DNA from: JAWLEV01 sp046538105
GTDB lineage: Bacteria; Chloroflexota; Anaerolineae; UBA1429
Direction of reading: 5' to 3'
Assembly: GCA_046538105.1 (NCBI GenBank)
Contig: JBKHJO010000002.1
Coordinates: 58,219 to 122,218, forward strand
DNA: 64,000 nt
Part shown: one piece after another, positions 31,096 to 40,187 of the stretch
Position numbering within the stretch: position 1 is the stretch's first letter
Layout: every line of letters starts with the position of its first letter
Made by a program: the position numbers and the translations under genes
The notes under the pieces: model-generated
What the model was told of the DNA's origin: nothing
What the model saw: the letters and a program-made list of their open reading frames with translations, nothing else
Databases searched by the model: none

Positions 31096-33174
31096 CTACA
31101 CCTCAGGAGGCGGCCATTCAGGCCATTCGGGGCGCCGCTCCTCTGCCTCCTCGGCCCCCGATATCATGGGCTCGTAGATGTCTTCCAGATCCAGATCGCA
31201 CAGGCGTTTGCGCGTCGGCCGGCCGGTGCTCGGGTCCCATCCCAGATGCTGGTAATACTCTTTCCTGACGGGCTCTATCTTTTCGCGGTCCAGGGCATAT
31301 TTCTCGCCGAGAATGGGGTTCTCCCAGTTCTCCTCATAGGTAAAGGAGGGCAGGACGCTGTCGTCCATGCCGCGATCGCGTCCCCAGTGGCGGACGCACA
31401 GGGCCCGCTCTAGCGTGTAGATACGTTCTGCCGCCTGCTCGAACTCCTCCTCGTCCCACTCGGTGCCCGTCCCCAGGCGGAACAGATGATAGTCCACAGA
31501 GGGACCTTCCACCTCACCGACGCGGAAAAAGCGATCCTCGCTCGTGACGCTATAAATGAGAGGGAAGACCTGATCGTCGGTGGGCACGCAATCCTTCATC
31601 ACGGAACGCTTGTCGTGATAGTAGGCCGGATAGGCCTTTTCCTTATAACCACTTCTGGGGTCCAGGGCCTCGGCACTGCCATAGACGCGCTCGCTGATGC
31701 CCCGAATGTGATCCCAGGTCACCTCCACCTCGCGCCAATTTCGGATGGCAAAGGGTGCCCAACGCATGATGTTCTGTACATAGCCATGGCTGCTACTGTA
31801 GGGATCCCGCGTATCCGTGGACCACTGTAACGTAGACACGAGCCAGTAGGGAAAAACGAGATAATTCAGCCAGCAGGCGTGGGCATCCCAATGGCCCCCA
31901 TAACCCCACCCGGTATAGTATCGCCGCGCAAAGCCCTGTCCCATGCCCAATTCCTCGGAAGCGCGCAGGCCGCCCTTGGCCAGTGCGTCGCCCATCCCCT
32001 CGCGATAGGCGATGGCGTGCAGGAACTGAGCCCAGAACTCGGGATCCTGCCAATCCATGGGCATACCGTTCATCTCGTCGACAAGGCCGGCGTTCTGGCA
32101 GCGCTCCAGCCAGGGCACCATGCTCACAATGAGATCCCATTGATTCAACCCGTAGCGATTGCTGAGCACGTTCATCTCGAATCCACCATAGAGGCCCAGA
32201 TTCCAATCATAGAGCCCACCATAGGATATGGGGCCATCCTCCGATTGCCCTGGGAAGCAACTACCCACGCAGGCCATATGTCCCTCGTAGGTGCGCTCAG
32301 GATGGGCCACGCCAGGCATGTTGGTATAGTAGCGATTACAGGGCGTGGGACAGGCGGCCGTGCAGGCATAATGGCGCACGCGACCACCCCGATCCGATTC
32401 CAGTTTCTCGTTCGCCGATTCCAGATCGCGCAACGGGCGATTGGGGCGCAATTCGTTTCGCACAGCACCGACGAAATCGCGAAACTCTTCCCTATGGGCC
32501 ACCGACACGCGTCCGCTACCCACCACAGAGATGGCTTTTAGTTTTTTGGAGCCCATGACGGCGCCAAAGCCTCCCTGCCCCGCCGCCGAGGAGGTGGCCG
32601 CATGTATCGTCGCAATCCGGCTGAGGCGCTCGCCTGCGGGGCCGATGATCAGGGGCTTGACGCGGGAATCCACCTCATTCTCAAGGGCTTCCATAGTCTC
32701 ATAGGTATCGAGGCCCCACAGGTGATCGGCCGGCGCGATACGTACCTCATCATCACGGATCACGATCTGTACCGGCGTGTCGCTGGCGCCAGTGACGATG
32801 ATACCATCGTAACCGGCCTTTTTCAGTTCAGCGCCCCACTGGGCCCCGATGTTGGCCCGCGTGAACCAGGAGTATGGGTAAGCCTGGGGACTAAAGCCGC
32901 AGACTGCAGCGCGCCCGGAATAGGGGGAAACCGTCCCCGTGAGGGCCCCCGCCATGACCATGAGGGGATTCTCGGGGGCCAAGGCATCCACGGGATCGGG
33001 ATAATCTTCCCAAGCTAAACGCGCTGCCAGACCACGTCCGCCCAGATAATCGGGGACATATGGCTCGACCGGCTCCACCTCTATAGACCCATTGGAAAGA
33101 TCGACGCGCAGGATACGATTGACCCAACCATGCAACGGTGCAAAACGCTCCACGTTTACTGCTATCTCTTTCAT
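31096..33174 (-). CDS. Aldehyde:ferredoxin oxidoreductase family tungstoprotein
   Basis: The 692-residue AOR-family protein has the N-terminal domain (GWVNRILRVDLSNGSI, YLGGRGLAARL), the pterin-cofactor segments and three Cys of the Fe-S site in CTAACPTPC (271, 275, 279). The fourth Cys, normally in a D-x-L-x-x-C motif, is not apparent: the aligned segment reads KDCVPTD with Asp533 at that place and Cys529 nearby. AOR-type enzymes interconvert aldehydes and carboxylates using a tungstopterin and ferredoxin; some branches are benzoyl-CoA-reductase or YdhV-like. No ferredoxin, MoaD or pterin genes lie next to it, and the divergent neighbours are AzlC/AzlD. Substrate unknown. Confidence 0.9.
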   Translation of the reverse strand: MKEIAVNVERFAPLHGWVNRILRVDLSNGSIEVEPVEPYVPDYLGGRGLAARLAWEDYPDPVDALAPENPLMVMAGALTGTVSPYSGRAAVCGFSPQAYPYSWFTRANIGAQWGAELKKAGYDGIIVTGASDTPVQIVIRDDEVRIAPADHLWGLDTYETMEALENEVDSRVKPLIIGPAGERLSRIATIHAATSSAAGQGGFGAVMGSKKLKAISVVGSGRVSVAHREEFRDFVGAVRNELRPNRPLRDLESANEKLESDRGGRVRHYACTAACPTPCNRYYTNMPGVAHPERTYEGHMACVGSCFPGQSEDGPISYGGLYDWNLGLYGGFEMNVLSNRYGLNQWDLIVSMVPWLERCQNAGLVDEMNGMPMDWQDPEFWAQFLHAIAYREGMGDALAKGGLRASEELGMGQGFARRYYTGWGYGGHWDAHACWLNYLVFPYWLVSTLQWSTDTRDPYSSSHGYVQNIMRWAPFAIRNWREVEVTWDHIRGISERVYGSAEALDPRSGYKEKAYPAYYHDKRSVMKDCVPTDDQVFPLIYSVTSEDRFFRVGEVEGPSVDYHLFRLGTGTEWDEEEFEQAAERIYTLERALCVRHWGRDRGMDDSVLPSFTYEENWENPILGEKYALDREKIEPVRKEYYQHLGWDPSTGRPTRKRLCDLDLEDIYEPMISGAEEAEERRPEWPEWPPPEV

Positions 33175-33415
33175 TCTGCTCCCATTTCATACATCACGTG
33201 TGCTACTGTCCAGATTCACCAGGACACGTCCCCCATTATATGCACAGACGCCAAACCCGACAAAGGCCCCGACGCGAATCACGAACGCGTACAACAAGTT
33301 CCTCTCGATTGGTTCGCCAGCGGTCAGTCGTCCGGCACGAATTTTGAAGAGAGCGACGTCTGCACTATGCTATCTGACGGTCAATCCACTATATCGAGTT
33401 TACGGATTGGATCCT

Positions 33416-34090
33416 ATGTGGCAACGGTTAACGGATGGCGTGCGGGCGACGCTCCCCTTGGCCCTGGGCGTGGCGCCTTTTGGCATCGCCTATGGCACGG
33501 TGGCAGGGGAAGCCATGATGCCCTGGCAGGCCTCGCTCATGTCCGTCACCGTGTTTGCCGGGACGGCCCAGTTTGTCACCGCCAGCATGTTGAGCCAGGG
33601 GGCAGGCCACCTGGCCGTGCTGATCACGGGCCTATTAATCAACATGCGCATGGTTCTCATGAGCGCCAGTCTGGCCGCGCATCTGGACGACGTGCCTCGA
33701 CTTCTCTATATTCCCATGGCCCATCTGCTCACGGACGAGAGCTTTGCCGTGAGTGTTGCCGCGTTTGAGAAACGAACGGGCGACCCCCTCTTCGTCGTGG
33801 GCTCTGGCCTGACGATCTTTTGCACGTGGCAGATCACCACGGCCGTGGGACTGGGATTTGGCACCCAACTCCCCGCCGGCCTGGGACTCACATATGCCCT
33901 GCCGGCCAGTCTGATCTGCCTCCTGTTCCTCCTTATCCAAGACCGCTTCAGTGTCGCCATCTCGGGTCTCGCCGCCCTGCTGAGCCTGGCCGCGTTGCCC
34001 CTGTTGCCAAGCACCTGGAGCCCCCTCGTGGCCACGCTGATCGCCGTCACTCTAGGAGTTATATGGAAACAATGGCAACCACGTGGCTGA
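33416..34090 (+). CDS. azlC: AzlC-family branched-chain amino acid exporter, large subunit
   Basis: The 224-residue membrane protein has about five to seven helices and the AzlC signature LPLALGVAPFGIAYGTVA near the N-terminus, plus FAGTAQFV and NMRMVLMSASLA. AzlC works with AzlD to export branched-chain or other hydrophobic amino acids. I chose ATG 33416 because the family N-terminus begins there; the frame is open more than 100 codons upstream but without similarity. The SD is weak (GGAT). The azlD gene overlaps its 3' end by 28 bp. The 240 bp between it and the divergent AOR gene must hold both promoters. Confidence 0.9.
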   Translation: MWQRLTDGVRATLPLALGVAPFGIAYGTVAGEAMMPWQASLMSVTVFAGTAQFVTASMLSQGAGHLAVLITGLLINMRMVLMSASLAAHLDDVPRLLYIPMAHLLTDESFAVSVAAFEKRTGDPLFVVGSGLTIFCTWQITTAVGLGFGTQLPAGLGLTYALPASLICLLFLLIQDRFSVAISGLAALLSLAALPLLPSTWSPLVATLIAVTLGVIWKQWQPRG

Positions 34091-34389
34091 TCCTGGCTCT
34101 GGCCCTGGGTACCTTTGCCTGGCGCTTTGTCCCTTTTGCCGTGCTGACGCGGATCGAACTGCCCGATTGGGCCAGGGAGTGGCTGCGCCTGGTGCCCGGG
34201 GCCATCCTGGCTGCCTCCCTGACCCAAACCCTGCTGGTGCAGGGGAACCGCATCAACCTGTCCTGGGCAAATATTGAACTTCTGGCCGCCCTCCCCGCCT
34301 TTCTCGTGGCCTGGCGCACCAGGAGTATGATACTGACCATGCTCTCCGGCATGCTCAGTTATGCCCTGCTACAACACGTTTTCTTCTAG
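34063..34389 (+). CDS. azlD: AzlD-family branched-chain amino acid exporter, small subunit
   Basis: The 108-residue protein has three to four transmembrane helices and the AzlD pattern (GTFAWRFVPFAVL, then LRLVPGAILAA). It is the obligate partner of AzlC. I chose ATG 34063 because SD AGGAG lies 4 nt upstream; ATG 34072 is an alternative. Its start lies inside the end of azlC, so the two are translationally coupled. It converges with the PIG-L gene with a 12-bp gap and no obvious terminator. Confidence 0.9.
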   Translation: METMATTWLILALALGTFAWRFVPFAVLTRIELPDWAREWLRLVPGAILAASLTQTLLVQGNRINLSWANIELLAALPAFLVAWRTRSMILTMLSGMLSYALLQHVFF

Positions 34390-34401
34390 GATACAACGCC
34401 C

Positions 34402-35301
34402 CTACTCCAATGGAAGGGCGTGCTCCTCCACATAGTCCTCGACCATGGACATCTGCGAGGGACGGACGTGGAAAAAGGCCTCCGCATATTCCAGTCCGTA
34501 CCGCCGGCCCAGATCGCGATAGGGATCCAGACAGAAAAGCTCTATATAGGCGCGATCGGCTTCCTCGTCGGTATCGCCCAGTTTCGGCAGACGCAAGCCC
34601 CGCGTTGCCAGCCGCTCCTTGAGACGGGAGCCCTGGGATCCGGCCGGCCCCTGGGATTTGTTCACGCTCATAGCCTGTATCTTTTGATCCATCACATCCG
34701 AGATATCCACCACGCGATTATAGGGCTGTCCAGGCCGCGCCACCCAATAGTATTTTTCCTGCACGGCATGGGGCTCCAGCCCCGCCGCGAAATGCTCCGT
34801 ATAATCCTTGTCCATCCCCGCCATCCAACAGGCCGCCTCTACGGCCTGGGCTGTGACATAGTGGTCGGGATTCTCCTCCCCATGTCCCCAAGGATTGAAG
34901 GTAAAGATGGTATCTACTTGTAACAGGCGAAAGAGAAAGATCAGCCGCGCCCGCAACTCGAGAGGCGAGACGGCATCCATGCGATGGTTGCGGTATTCCA
35001 GATTAAAGACCTGGTCGAAACCCAACACCTGGGCCAGGGCCTGTACTTCCTCCTCGTTGCTCAGCACTGTCTTTCCTATGCTCGTCGTCGGACCGCATTT
35101 CTCATCGTTCGTGGTTTGAATGAGGTGTGCTGTATAGCCCTCAGCGATCAGCTTAGCGACGGTTCCCGCACAGAAAAAGGGAATATCGTCCGCATGTGCC
35201 TGTACCGCTGCCAACACCTTGCCACTATGGGGCTTTTCCTCCCTCATAGTCTCAACGAAAACATTTTGCTCATCACCACGCGTCATCTCGTGCACAAACA
35301 T
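34402..35301 (-). CDS. PIG-L/LmbE-family deacetylase
   Basis: The 299-residue zinc hydrolase has the first metal motif AVQAHADD (family form A/H-P-D-D) near residue 37, a third ligand site in NPWGHGEENPDHYVTA, and the usual QTTNDEKCG. Family members remove acetyl groups from N-acetylglucosamine conjugates, as in mycothiol, bacillithiol or glycolipid synthesis. No bacillithiol or mycothiol genes are nearby, so the substrate is open. I chose ATG 35301 (MFVHEMTRGD), preceded by SD GGAAGGAG at 8 nt. A TATAAT-like element lies just upstream in the divergent region shared with the radical-SAM gene. Confidence 0.88.
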   Translation of the reverse strand: MFVHEMTRGDEQNVFVETMREEKPHSGKVLAAVQAHADDIPFFCAGTVAKLIAEGYTAHLIQTTNDEKCGPTTSIGKTVLSNEEEVQALAQVLGFDQVFNLEYRNHRMDAVSPLELRARLIFLFRLLQVDTIFTFNPWGHGEENPDHYVTAQAVEAACWMAGMDKDYTEHFAAGLEPHAVQEKYYWVARPGQPYNRVVDISDVMDQKIQAMSVNKSQGPAGSQGSRLKERLATRGLRLPKLGDTDEEADRAYIELFCLDPYRDLGRRYGLEYAEAFFHVRPSQMSMVEDYVEEHALPLE

Positions 35302-35449
35302 GCTCGTTGCTCCTTCCCATGCAAAGTTTGAGAACAATTATAATCTACCCTCTGATTTGCACTAATAGAACATTTGTGCTATCATGCGGATGAAAAGGGA
35401 TATCTGGGCACACTCTTAGGACGATAAAGGGCCGCCGAGGGGAGGAAGT

Positions 35450-36577
35450 ATGGATAGAGATCAAAAAATAGAGATCCTTGGCCGCGCCGCCCAGTACGAT
35501 ATCTGCCGGGGATGTGGGACAGACAGTTCCCGCCGCCGTAACGAGATGGATCGCTGGATCTATCCGGCGGTGAGGCCGGACGGCAAGCGCGTATCCATGC
35601 TCAAGGTACTACAGACCAACGCCTGCACCAACGATTGCGCGTACTGCGTCAATCGCAGTCGACGGGACACGCGGCGCATCAGTTTCTCCTCAGACGAGCT
35701 GGCGCGAACCTTTGACGAGATGGTCAGGGCAAACCTGGTGGAGGGGCTGTTTCTCAGTTCCGGTATATGGGGCGACGCGTCCCAGGCCATGGAACGGATG
35801 CTGGCCACAGTGGAGATGGTTCGTAAACGATACGACTTTGGGGGTTACGTGCACCTCAAGATCCTGCCCGGCGCCGACGATGCCAGCATCGAGGCGGCGG
35901 TCAGGATGGCGAACCGCGTCTCCGTCAATCTGGAAGCGCCCAATGCACAGCGCATAGGCGCCCTGAGCAAGAGGAAGGATTTCCGCAAGGAACTTCTTAC
36001 CCCCCTCAAAAAAGCGGATGAGATCCGTCGTCAGCAGGATCGCCGGGTAAGCATGACCACCCAATTCGTGGTGGGCGCCGCCGACGAGACGGACCAAGAA
36101 CTTGTCAGCAGTGTCGCCTGGCTGTATCGCAACCTGCATCTGGCCAGAGCGTACTATAGCGCCTTTCAACCCATCAGGGACACTCCCCTGGAGAACCACC
36201 CGGCGACGCCCACCTGGCGCGAGCACCGCCTGTACCAGGCCGACTTTTTGCTGCGCCAGTATGGCTTTGATACCGAGGAACTCGTCTTTGACGAGGAGGG
36301 ACATCTGCCCCAAGAGGCCGACCCCAAACTCCTCTGGGCCCGTCACCATCCCGAGGCATATCCCATCGAGATCAACATGGCCAGCCGCGAACATCTCCTG
36401 CGTATTCCCGGCATCGGCCCCGTATCGGCCGCCAAGATCATGAAACGCCGGCAGCAGGGAACGCTGAGAGGATTTGATCATGCGGGCATCTCGGAACCGC
36501 TAGCCCGGCGCGCCGCGCCCTTTGTCCTGTTCAACGGCAAGCGCCCCTCGTTTCAGATCTCCCTGTGGGATCGCTGA
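35450..36577 (+). CDS. Radical SAM protein with C-terminal helix-hairpin-helix (DNA modification/repair type)
   Basis: The 375-residue protein has a radical-SAM barrel with the 4Fe-4S motif C-x3-C-x2-C in NACTNDCAYC (about 57-66), an N-terminal Cys pair (CRGC, 19-22) and a C-terminal HhH DNA-binding motif, LLRIPGIGPVSAAKIMKRR. This matches the putative DNA modification/repair radical-SAM family that in many genomes sits beside a UDG-like protein of unknown activity; no such partner is present within this window. It converges tightly (1 bp) with DNA polymerase IV, a suggestive but weak DNA-damage context. SD GGGGAGG lies upstream of the ATG. Confidence 0.9.
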   Translation: MDRDQKIEILGRAAQYDICRGCGTDSSRRRNEMDRWIYPAVRPDGKRVSMLKVLQTNACTNDCAYCVNRSRRDTRRISFSSDELARTFDEMVRANLVEGLFLSSGIWGDASQAMERMLATVEMVRKRYDFGGYVHLKILPGADDASIEAAVRMANRVSVNLEAPNAQRIGALSKRKDFRKELLTPLKKADEIRRQQDRRVSMTTQFVVGAADETDQELVSSVAWLYRNLHLARAYYSAFQPIRDTPLENHPATPTWREHRLYQADFLLRQYGFDTEELVFDEEGHLPQEADPKLLWARHHPEAYPIEINMASREHLLRIPGIGPVSAAKIMKRRQQGTLRGFDHAGISEPLARRAAPFVLFNGKRPSFQISLWDR

Positions 36578-36578
36578 T

Positions 36579-37778
36579 TCAGGACTGTGACGCGTTCTCC
36601 TGATCCTCTTTCGAGGAGGTCGGATAGAGCGAGGCCCGCCCGATGGCATCGGGGCCAAATTTATTGCGGATATCGTCAAGGGCCCGATTAAGGCGTACGC
36701 GGCGCTGGTCCGACCGATCAAACAACCGAAGCTGATAACCGCTTTCCTCGACCAGGCTGCTCACCCCCACTCCCAGCAGCCGAAGAGGGCGCGTCCGTTG
36801 CCAGTTTTCGTCCAGTAGTTGTCTGGAAACCTCATCAATCACGTCGGCCCGATCTGTGGGATGCTCGAGGGTCAACTGACGCGTGAACGTCGTGAAATCC
36901 GCATAGCGCACCTTGATCCAGATGGTCTGGGTCACCAATCCATCCCGCCGCAGCCGCGCGGCGACCTTCTCACTCATGTCCAGCATCCTGCGATGCAGGA
37001 AAGAGAGATCCACTGTATCCTGGACAAAGGTCATCTCCTGGCTGATGGACCGTCGCCTGTGGCGGATCTGAACCTCGCTGTCGTCGATACCTCGTGCCGC
37101 CCAATAGAGTCGATGTCCCACCTTTCCAAAGGTATCGACGAGTTGCTCCTCCGTCCAGGCCGTCAGATCGCCGATGACCTCCACCCCCAGCCCCTCCAAC
37201 CTGGCCGCCATCACCTCCCCCACACCCCAGAGTTCCCTGATAGGAAGGGGGGCGAGAAACTCCTGCTCTTCACCAGGGTCTACAACCAAGAGCCCTCGTG
37301 GCTTGCCCTGGTCACAGGCGATCTTGGCCACCAATTTGCTTGTGGCGATACCCAATGACATGGGAAGATGCTCTTGTTTCGCAACCTGGCCCTGAATATG
37401 CTTCCCCAATGCCTCCGGGGATTCCCAATGACTCATACACGCGCTGACATCGAGAAAGGCCTCATCAATGGAGAGTTTTTCGACCACGGGGCTGACACCA
37501 TACAGAATATCCATGATCCGAGAGGAAAAACGCTCATACTCCCTGTGGCGGGCGGGAACCACGGTGGCCTGGGGACACAGCCTCAAGGCCTGGGTCACGG
37601 GCATGGCCGACCGCACCCCATAGGCTCGGGCGGGATAAGAAGCAGCGGCCACGACCCCCCGACGCTGGGGATCCCCTCCCACGATCAGGGGTTTTCCACG
37701 GAGTGCGGGATTGAGCAGTTGCTCCACAGAAGCAAAGAAGGCATCCAGATCGGCATGTATGATCCAACGCTCAACCAT
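36579..37778 (-). CDS. dinB: DNA polymerase IV (Y family)
   Basis: The 399-residue translesion polymerase has catalytic acids in IIHADLDAFFASVEQ (about 6-20) and KLSIDEAFLDVS (about 101-112), the steric-gate region, the thumb HhH-like segment and the little-finger domain. The C-terminal region includes QLRLFD, which fits a beta-clamp-binding motif. I chose ATG 37778 (MVERWIIHAD); an upstream extension is hydrophobic and unlike DinB. No LexA box was recognised in the upstream region. It lies 72 bp downstream of the 409-residue membrane protein gene on the same strand. Confidence 0.95.
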   Translation of the reverse strand: MVERWIIHADLDAFFASVEQLLNPALRGKPLIVGGDPQRRGVVAAASYPARAYGVRSAMPVTQALRLCPQATVVPARHREYERFSSRIMDILYGVSPVVEKLSIDEAFLDVSACMSHWESPEALGKHIQGQVAKQEHLPMSLGIATSKLVAKIACDQGKPRGLLVVDPGEEQEFLAPLPIRELWGVGEVMAARLEGLGVEVIGDLTAWTEEQLVDTFGKVGHRLYWAARGIDDSEVQIRHRRRSISQEMTFVQDTVDLSFLHRRMLDMSEKVAARLRRDGLVTQTIWIKVRYADFTTFTRQLTLEHPTDRADVIDEVSRQLLDENWQRTRPLRLLGVGVSSLVEESGYQLRLFDRSDQRRVRLNRALDDIRNKFGPDAIGRASLYPTSSKEDQENASQS

Positions 37779-37850
37779 AGGTGATAAAAGACAACACAGG
37801 ACAAACCAACCCCACATCAAATGGGGACTGCACCGAAAGCAAAAAGAGCA

Positions 37851-39080
37851 CTAGTCTCCCTCAACGACCACCAAGCGTACGGTCAGGCGGGAGAAGATGC
37901 CCTCGGGTATATCATCAGTGGGCAAATAATCCACCTCTCCCACCGTCACCTCCACCTGCAAAGAGAGGGTATCCAGGGAAAAGGAGAGTCCCGGCTCTGC
38001 AAGCAACAGATCGCCCTTGGTGCCGAGTTCCCCAAGGAGGGCCTCGTCCTCATAGACATGCTTGCTGACCAGAACCTTGGAGACGGTGCGGATATCGCCC
38101 TTGTCGAATAGCCACACCTCAAAGGCATCCACCCGCTGGGCGTCCTGTATATCCACGATATCACTGATACTCAAGCCACACTCGCCCAGGAATTCTCCTC
38201 CCTGCGACTCGATGCTGAAAGAGCGATCAAAATCATCATCACCAAAGGTATAGGTGGCCTCAAAAGCATCGAGAGCCCCAGGGGGAATCTCAATGGCAGA
38301 AGGTTCTTCGGCGGTCGAGGGCAATGCCTGCACCATCCAGTCATCTTCCTGGAGGGCGACCGTTGCACTTTCCTCAGGAGGTGATGGGCGCGTCATCTCA
38401 ACAGCGGGAGGTTGTGTAACCTCCTGCTCCCCCGCCTCTGGGCGAGCAGGCCCCATATCCACCTCACCCTCTGACTCCTCGTCTTGCCAGGGCGGGGGAA
38501 CTGCCCCCTCCTCGGGCTGTTCGGGAACATCCCTATCCTGCCCGGGGTCCTCAAACACAGGCGCCTCCTCTTGGAGGGGAGAGCGTGTCCTGCGCATACG
38601 CATCACCGACCATATCACGATGCCCAGGGCACAAAGAAAAGTGACAATCCCCAGGAAAAAGAGAAACCAACGGGGCGAGGAGGCCACACGCTTTTCGGAG
38701 GGCGCAAAAGGCATTTCCTCAACCGAAGGCATATCCAGGGCCTCCGCAAGGCGGCGAATCCGCAGCGCCGCTGCGCTGTCGCCATCCTCCTCCTGCCTTT
38801 CCACCACGCGATACACCAGACTGACCACCTGGGGCCACGTTGTATCCTGATCCGTCAGTTCCAGGAGTCGCCCCCTCGCAGCCTCCAGATCTCCTGTCAC
38901 CGCCAACGAATCGGCGGTCATGACGACATAGTCCATCTGATGCTCCACACGCAGATCGGAGGGGTCCGTATTGTACCACTCGACGGGCCACACCTGCCAG
39001 CCCAAGACGAGCCCCACCCCAATGCCCACCACAAAGGCGACCACTATCAGAGGCCACGTCAGATTGCGGATTCTTCCCAT
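37851..39080 (-). CDS. Membrane protein with acidic linker and C-terminal beta domain, unknown function
   Basis: The 409-residue protein has two transmembrane helices (about 8-28 and 136-158) flanking an extracytoplasmic helical region that looks TPR-like (LAVTGDLEAARGRLLEL), then a long acidic and Pro-rich cytosolic linker (about 165-270), and a C-terminal domain of about 130 residues containing a repeated beta pattern (FEVWLFDKGDIRTVSKVLVS). I do not recognise a named family; the architecture is typical of Anaerolineae-type proteins of unknown function. I chose ATG 39080 (MGRIRNL) with SD GGAGGGG. It is followed by dinB with no obvious functional link. Confidence 0.75.
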   Translation of the reverse strand: MGRIRNLTWPLIVVAFVVGIGVGLVLGWQVWPVEWYNTDPSDLRVEHQMDYVVMTADSLAVTGDLEAARGRLLELTDQDTTWPQVVSLVYRVVERQEEDGDSAAALRIRRLAEALDMPSVEEMPFAPSEKRVASSPRWFLFFLGIVTFLCALGIVIWSVMRMRRTRSPLQEEAPVFEDPGQDRDVPEQPEEGAVPPPWQDEESEGEVDMGPARPEAGEQEVTQPPAVEMTRPSPPEESATVALQEDDWMVQALPSTAEEPSAIEIPPGALDAFEATYTFGDDDFDRSFSIESQGGEFLGECGLSISDIVDIQDAQRVDAFEVWLFDKGDIRTVSKVLVSKHVYEDEALLGELGTKGDLLLAEPGLSFSLDTLSLQVEVTVGEVDYLPTDDIPEGIFSRLTVRLVVVEGD

Positions 39081-39217
39081 CCTCTCCCCTCCAGCAAACA
39101 TCGTCTTCCCGGTTTCGAGCAGGCCCATTGTATCATGAAGACGACGGGCCTTCAAGGAAGATCGTCAGGGTCAAAGATTAACAAAGCATTAAAGATAGAT
39201 GCCCATAGTCGCCCACA

Positions 39218-39256
39218 TTTGCCTCACACTTTCACATGACTATAATATGTCATGTG
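39218..39256 (+). promoter_or_regulatory. Promoter with palindromic operator over the -10
   Basis: TATAAT at 39241-39246 has a TTTGCC/TTGCCT -35 at 16-17 bp. The -10 is centred in the palindrome CACATGAC-N8-GTCATGTG (39233-39256), so a dimeric repressor bound there would block RNA polymerase. A further half-site (ATGTGACA) lies just downstream. Confidence 0.6.
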
Positions 39257-39325
39257 CGTAATGTGACACCAAATTGAACACCATCGACGAGAGAAATCGA
39301 CCACAATCGTTGAGAAGGAGGATAC

Positions 39326-39802
39326 ATGGTGAGTTCTCAGGAATTCGCTTCAGAACAGTCAATGGGGAAAAAGAAGATGAAGACACAACGCGTGGTTGAA
39401 CTAAAGATCAAATTGCCCAAGATCACGACAGAACCTCTAAAAGACGCTGCCAGGGCGACGCTTCTGACGGGGGTCGGAGCGGGTGCGCTGACCGTGCGGG
39501 GGATGAGAAACGCCGTCAAAGCGGCCCACAGGGCTGGCACCGAGGTGGTCAAGAACCCCAACGTCGCCAGCAGGTTCCTGTCACGGCTCGTGGGGGAAGA
39601 GGATTCGGCGGAGGCAGTGACTCTACCCATCGAGGACTATGATACGCTGTCCGCGACCGATATCCTGGAACACCTGGATGATCTCGGCTCCGAGGAGCTC
39701 GATGCTCTACGCGCCTACGAAAGCGATAACAAAGGGCGCGTGACCGTGCTCACAGCCATCGACCAGCAGTTGGGAAAGGAAACGCCGTCACAAGAGCAAT
39801 AA
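39326..39802 (+). CDS. Hypothetical protein, 158 residues
   Basis: The N-terminal part is basic (GKKKMKTQRVVELKIKLPK), the middle is an amphipathic or hydrophobic helix (about 40-60, ARATLLTGVGAGALTVRGM), and the C-terminal 50 residues form an acidic helical module (DILEHLDDLGSEELDALRAYESDN, interrupted). That C-terminal module resembles small helical domains found in other Chloroflexota proteins, but I assign no function. SD AGGAGG lies 4 nt before the ATG. It is monocistronic and its promoter is overlaid by a palindromic operator, so expression is probably tightly repressed under some condition. Confidence 0.8.
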   Translation: MVSSQEFASEQSMGKKKMKTQRVVELKIKLPKITTEPLKDAARATLLTGVGAGALTVRGMRNAVKAAHRAGTEVVKNPNVASRFLSRLVGEEDSAEAVTLPIEDYDTLSATDILEHLDDLGSEELDALRAYESDNKGRVTVLTAIDQQLGKETPSQEQ

Positions 39803-39855
39803 GGCATGGCGCTGACTTGGGCGAGGGTCGTAAATACGCGCATTGCCTTTGAGAT

Positions 39856-39884
39856 TTGTGCCTTCCCACCATTCATTGTATACT
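39856..39884 (+). promoter_or_regulatory. tRNA-Pro promoter
   Basis: -35 TTGTGC (39856-39861) and -10 TATACT (39879-39884) have a 17-bp spacer. Confidence 0.65.
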
Positions 39885-39894
39885 GTGTGATGTG

Positions 39895-39969
<75 letters not shown>

Positions 39970-39973
39970 AGTG

Positions 39974-40005
39974 AAAAGCCACTCGCCATAAGGCGAGTGG
40001 CTTTT
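39974..40005 (+). terminator. Terminator after tRNA-Pro
   Basis: A 14-bp stem AAAAGCCACTCGCC with its complement and loop ATAA ends in TTTTGTTGT. Confidence 0.88.
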
Positions 40006-40187
40006 GTTGTGGCCAAGGACAGGCAAGAGATCCGGCAAACCGGTTTCTCATACGCACCTACCCGTTTTCCATCCGCCCCCACCCCTTTACTGGCGTGTAG
40101 GATAGCCCTGCTGAATCCAGACAACGAGGGGGCTCCCTCATGGAGAATTCATGAGGAGCAGATGCTTGGGATCGCGCCAGGATTCGC

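Noticed and set aside
33092..33415. 108-codon upstream extension of AzlC
   Set aside because: It overlaps the AOR start on the other strand, has no similarity to AzlC, and the family N-terminus starts at 33416.
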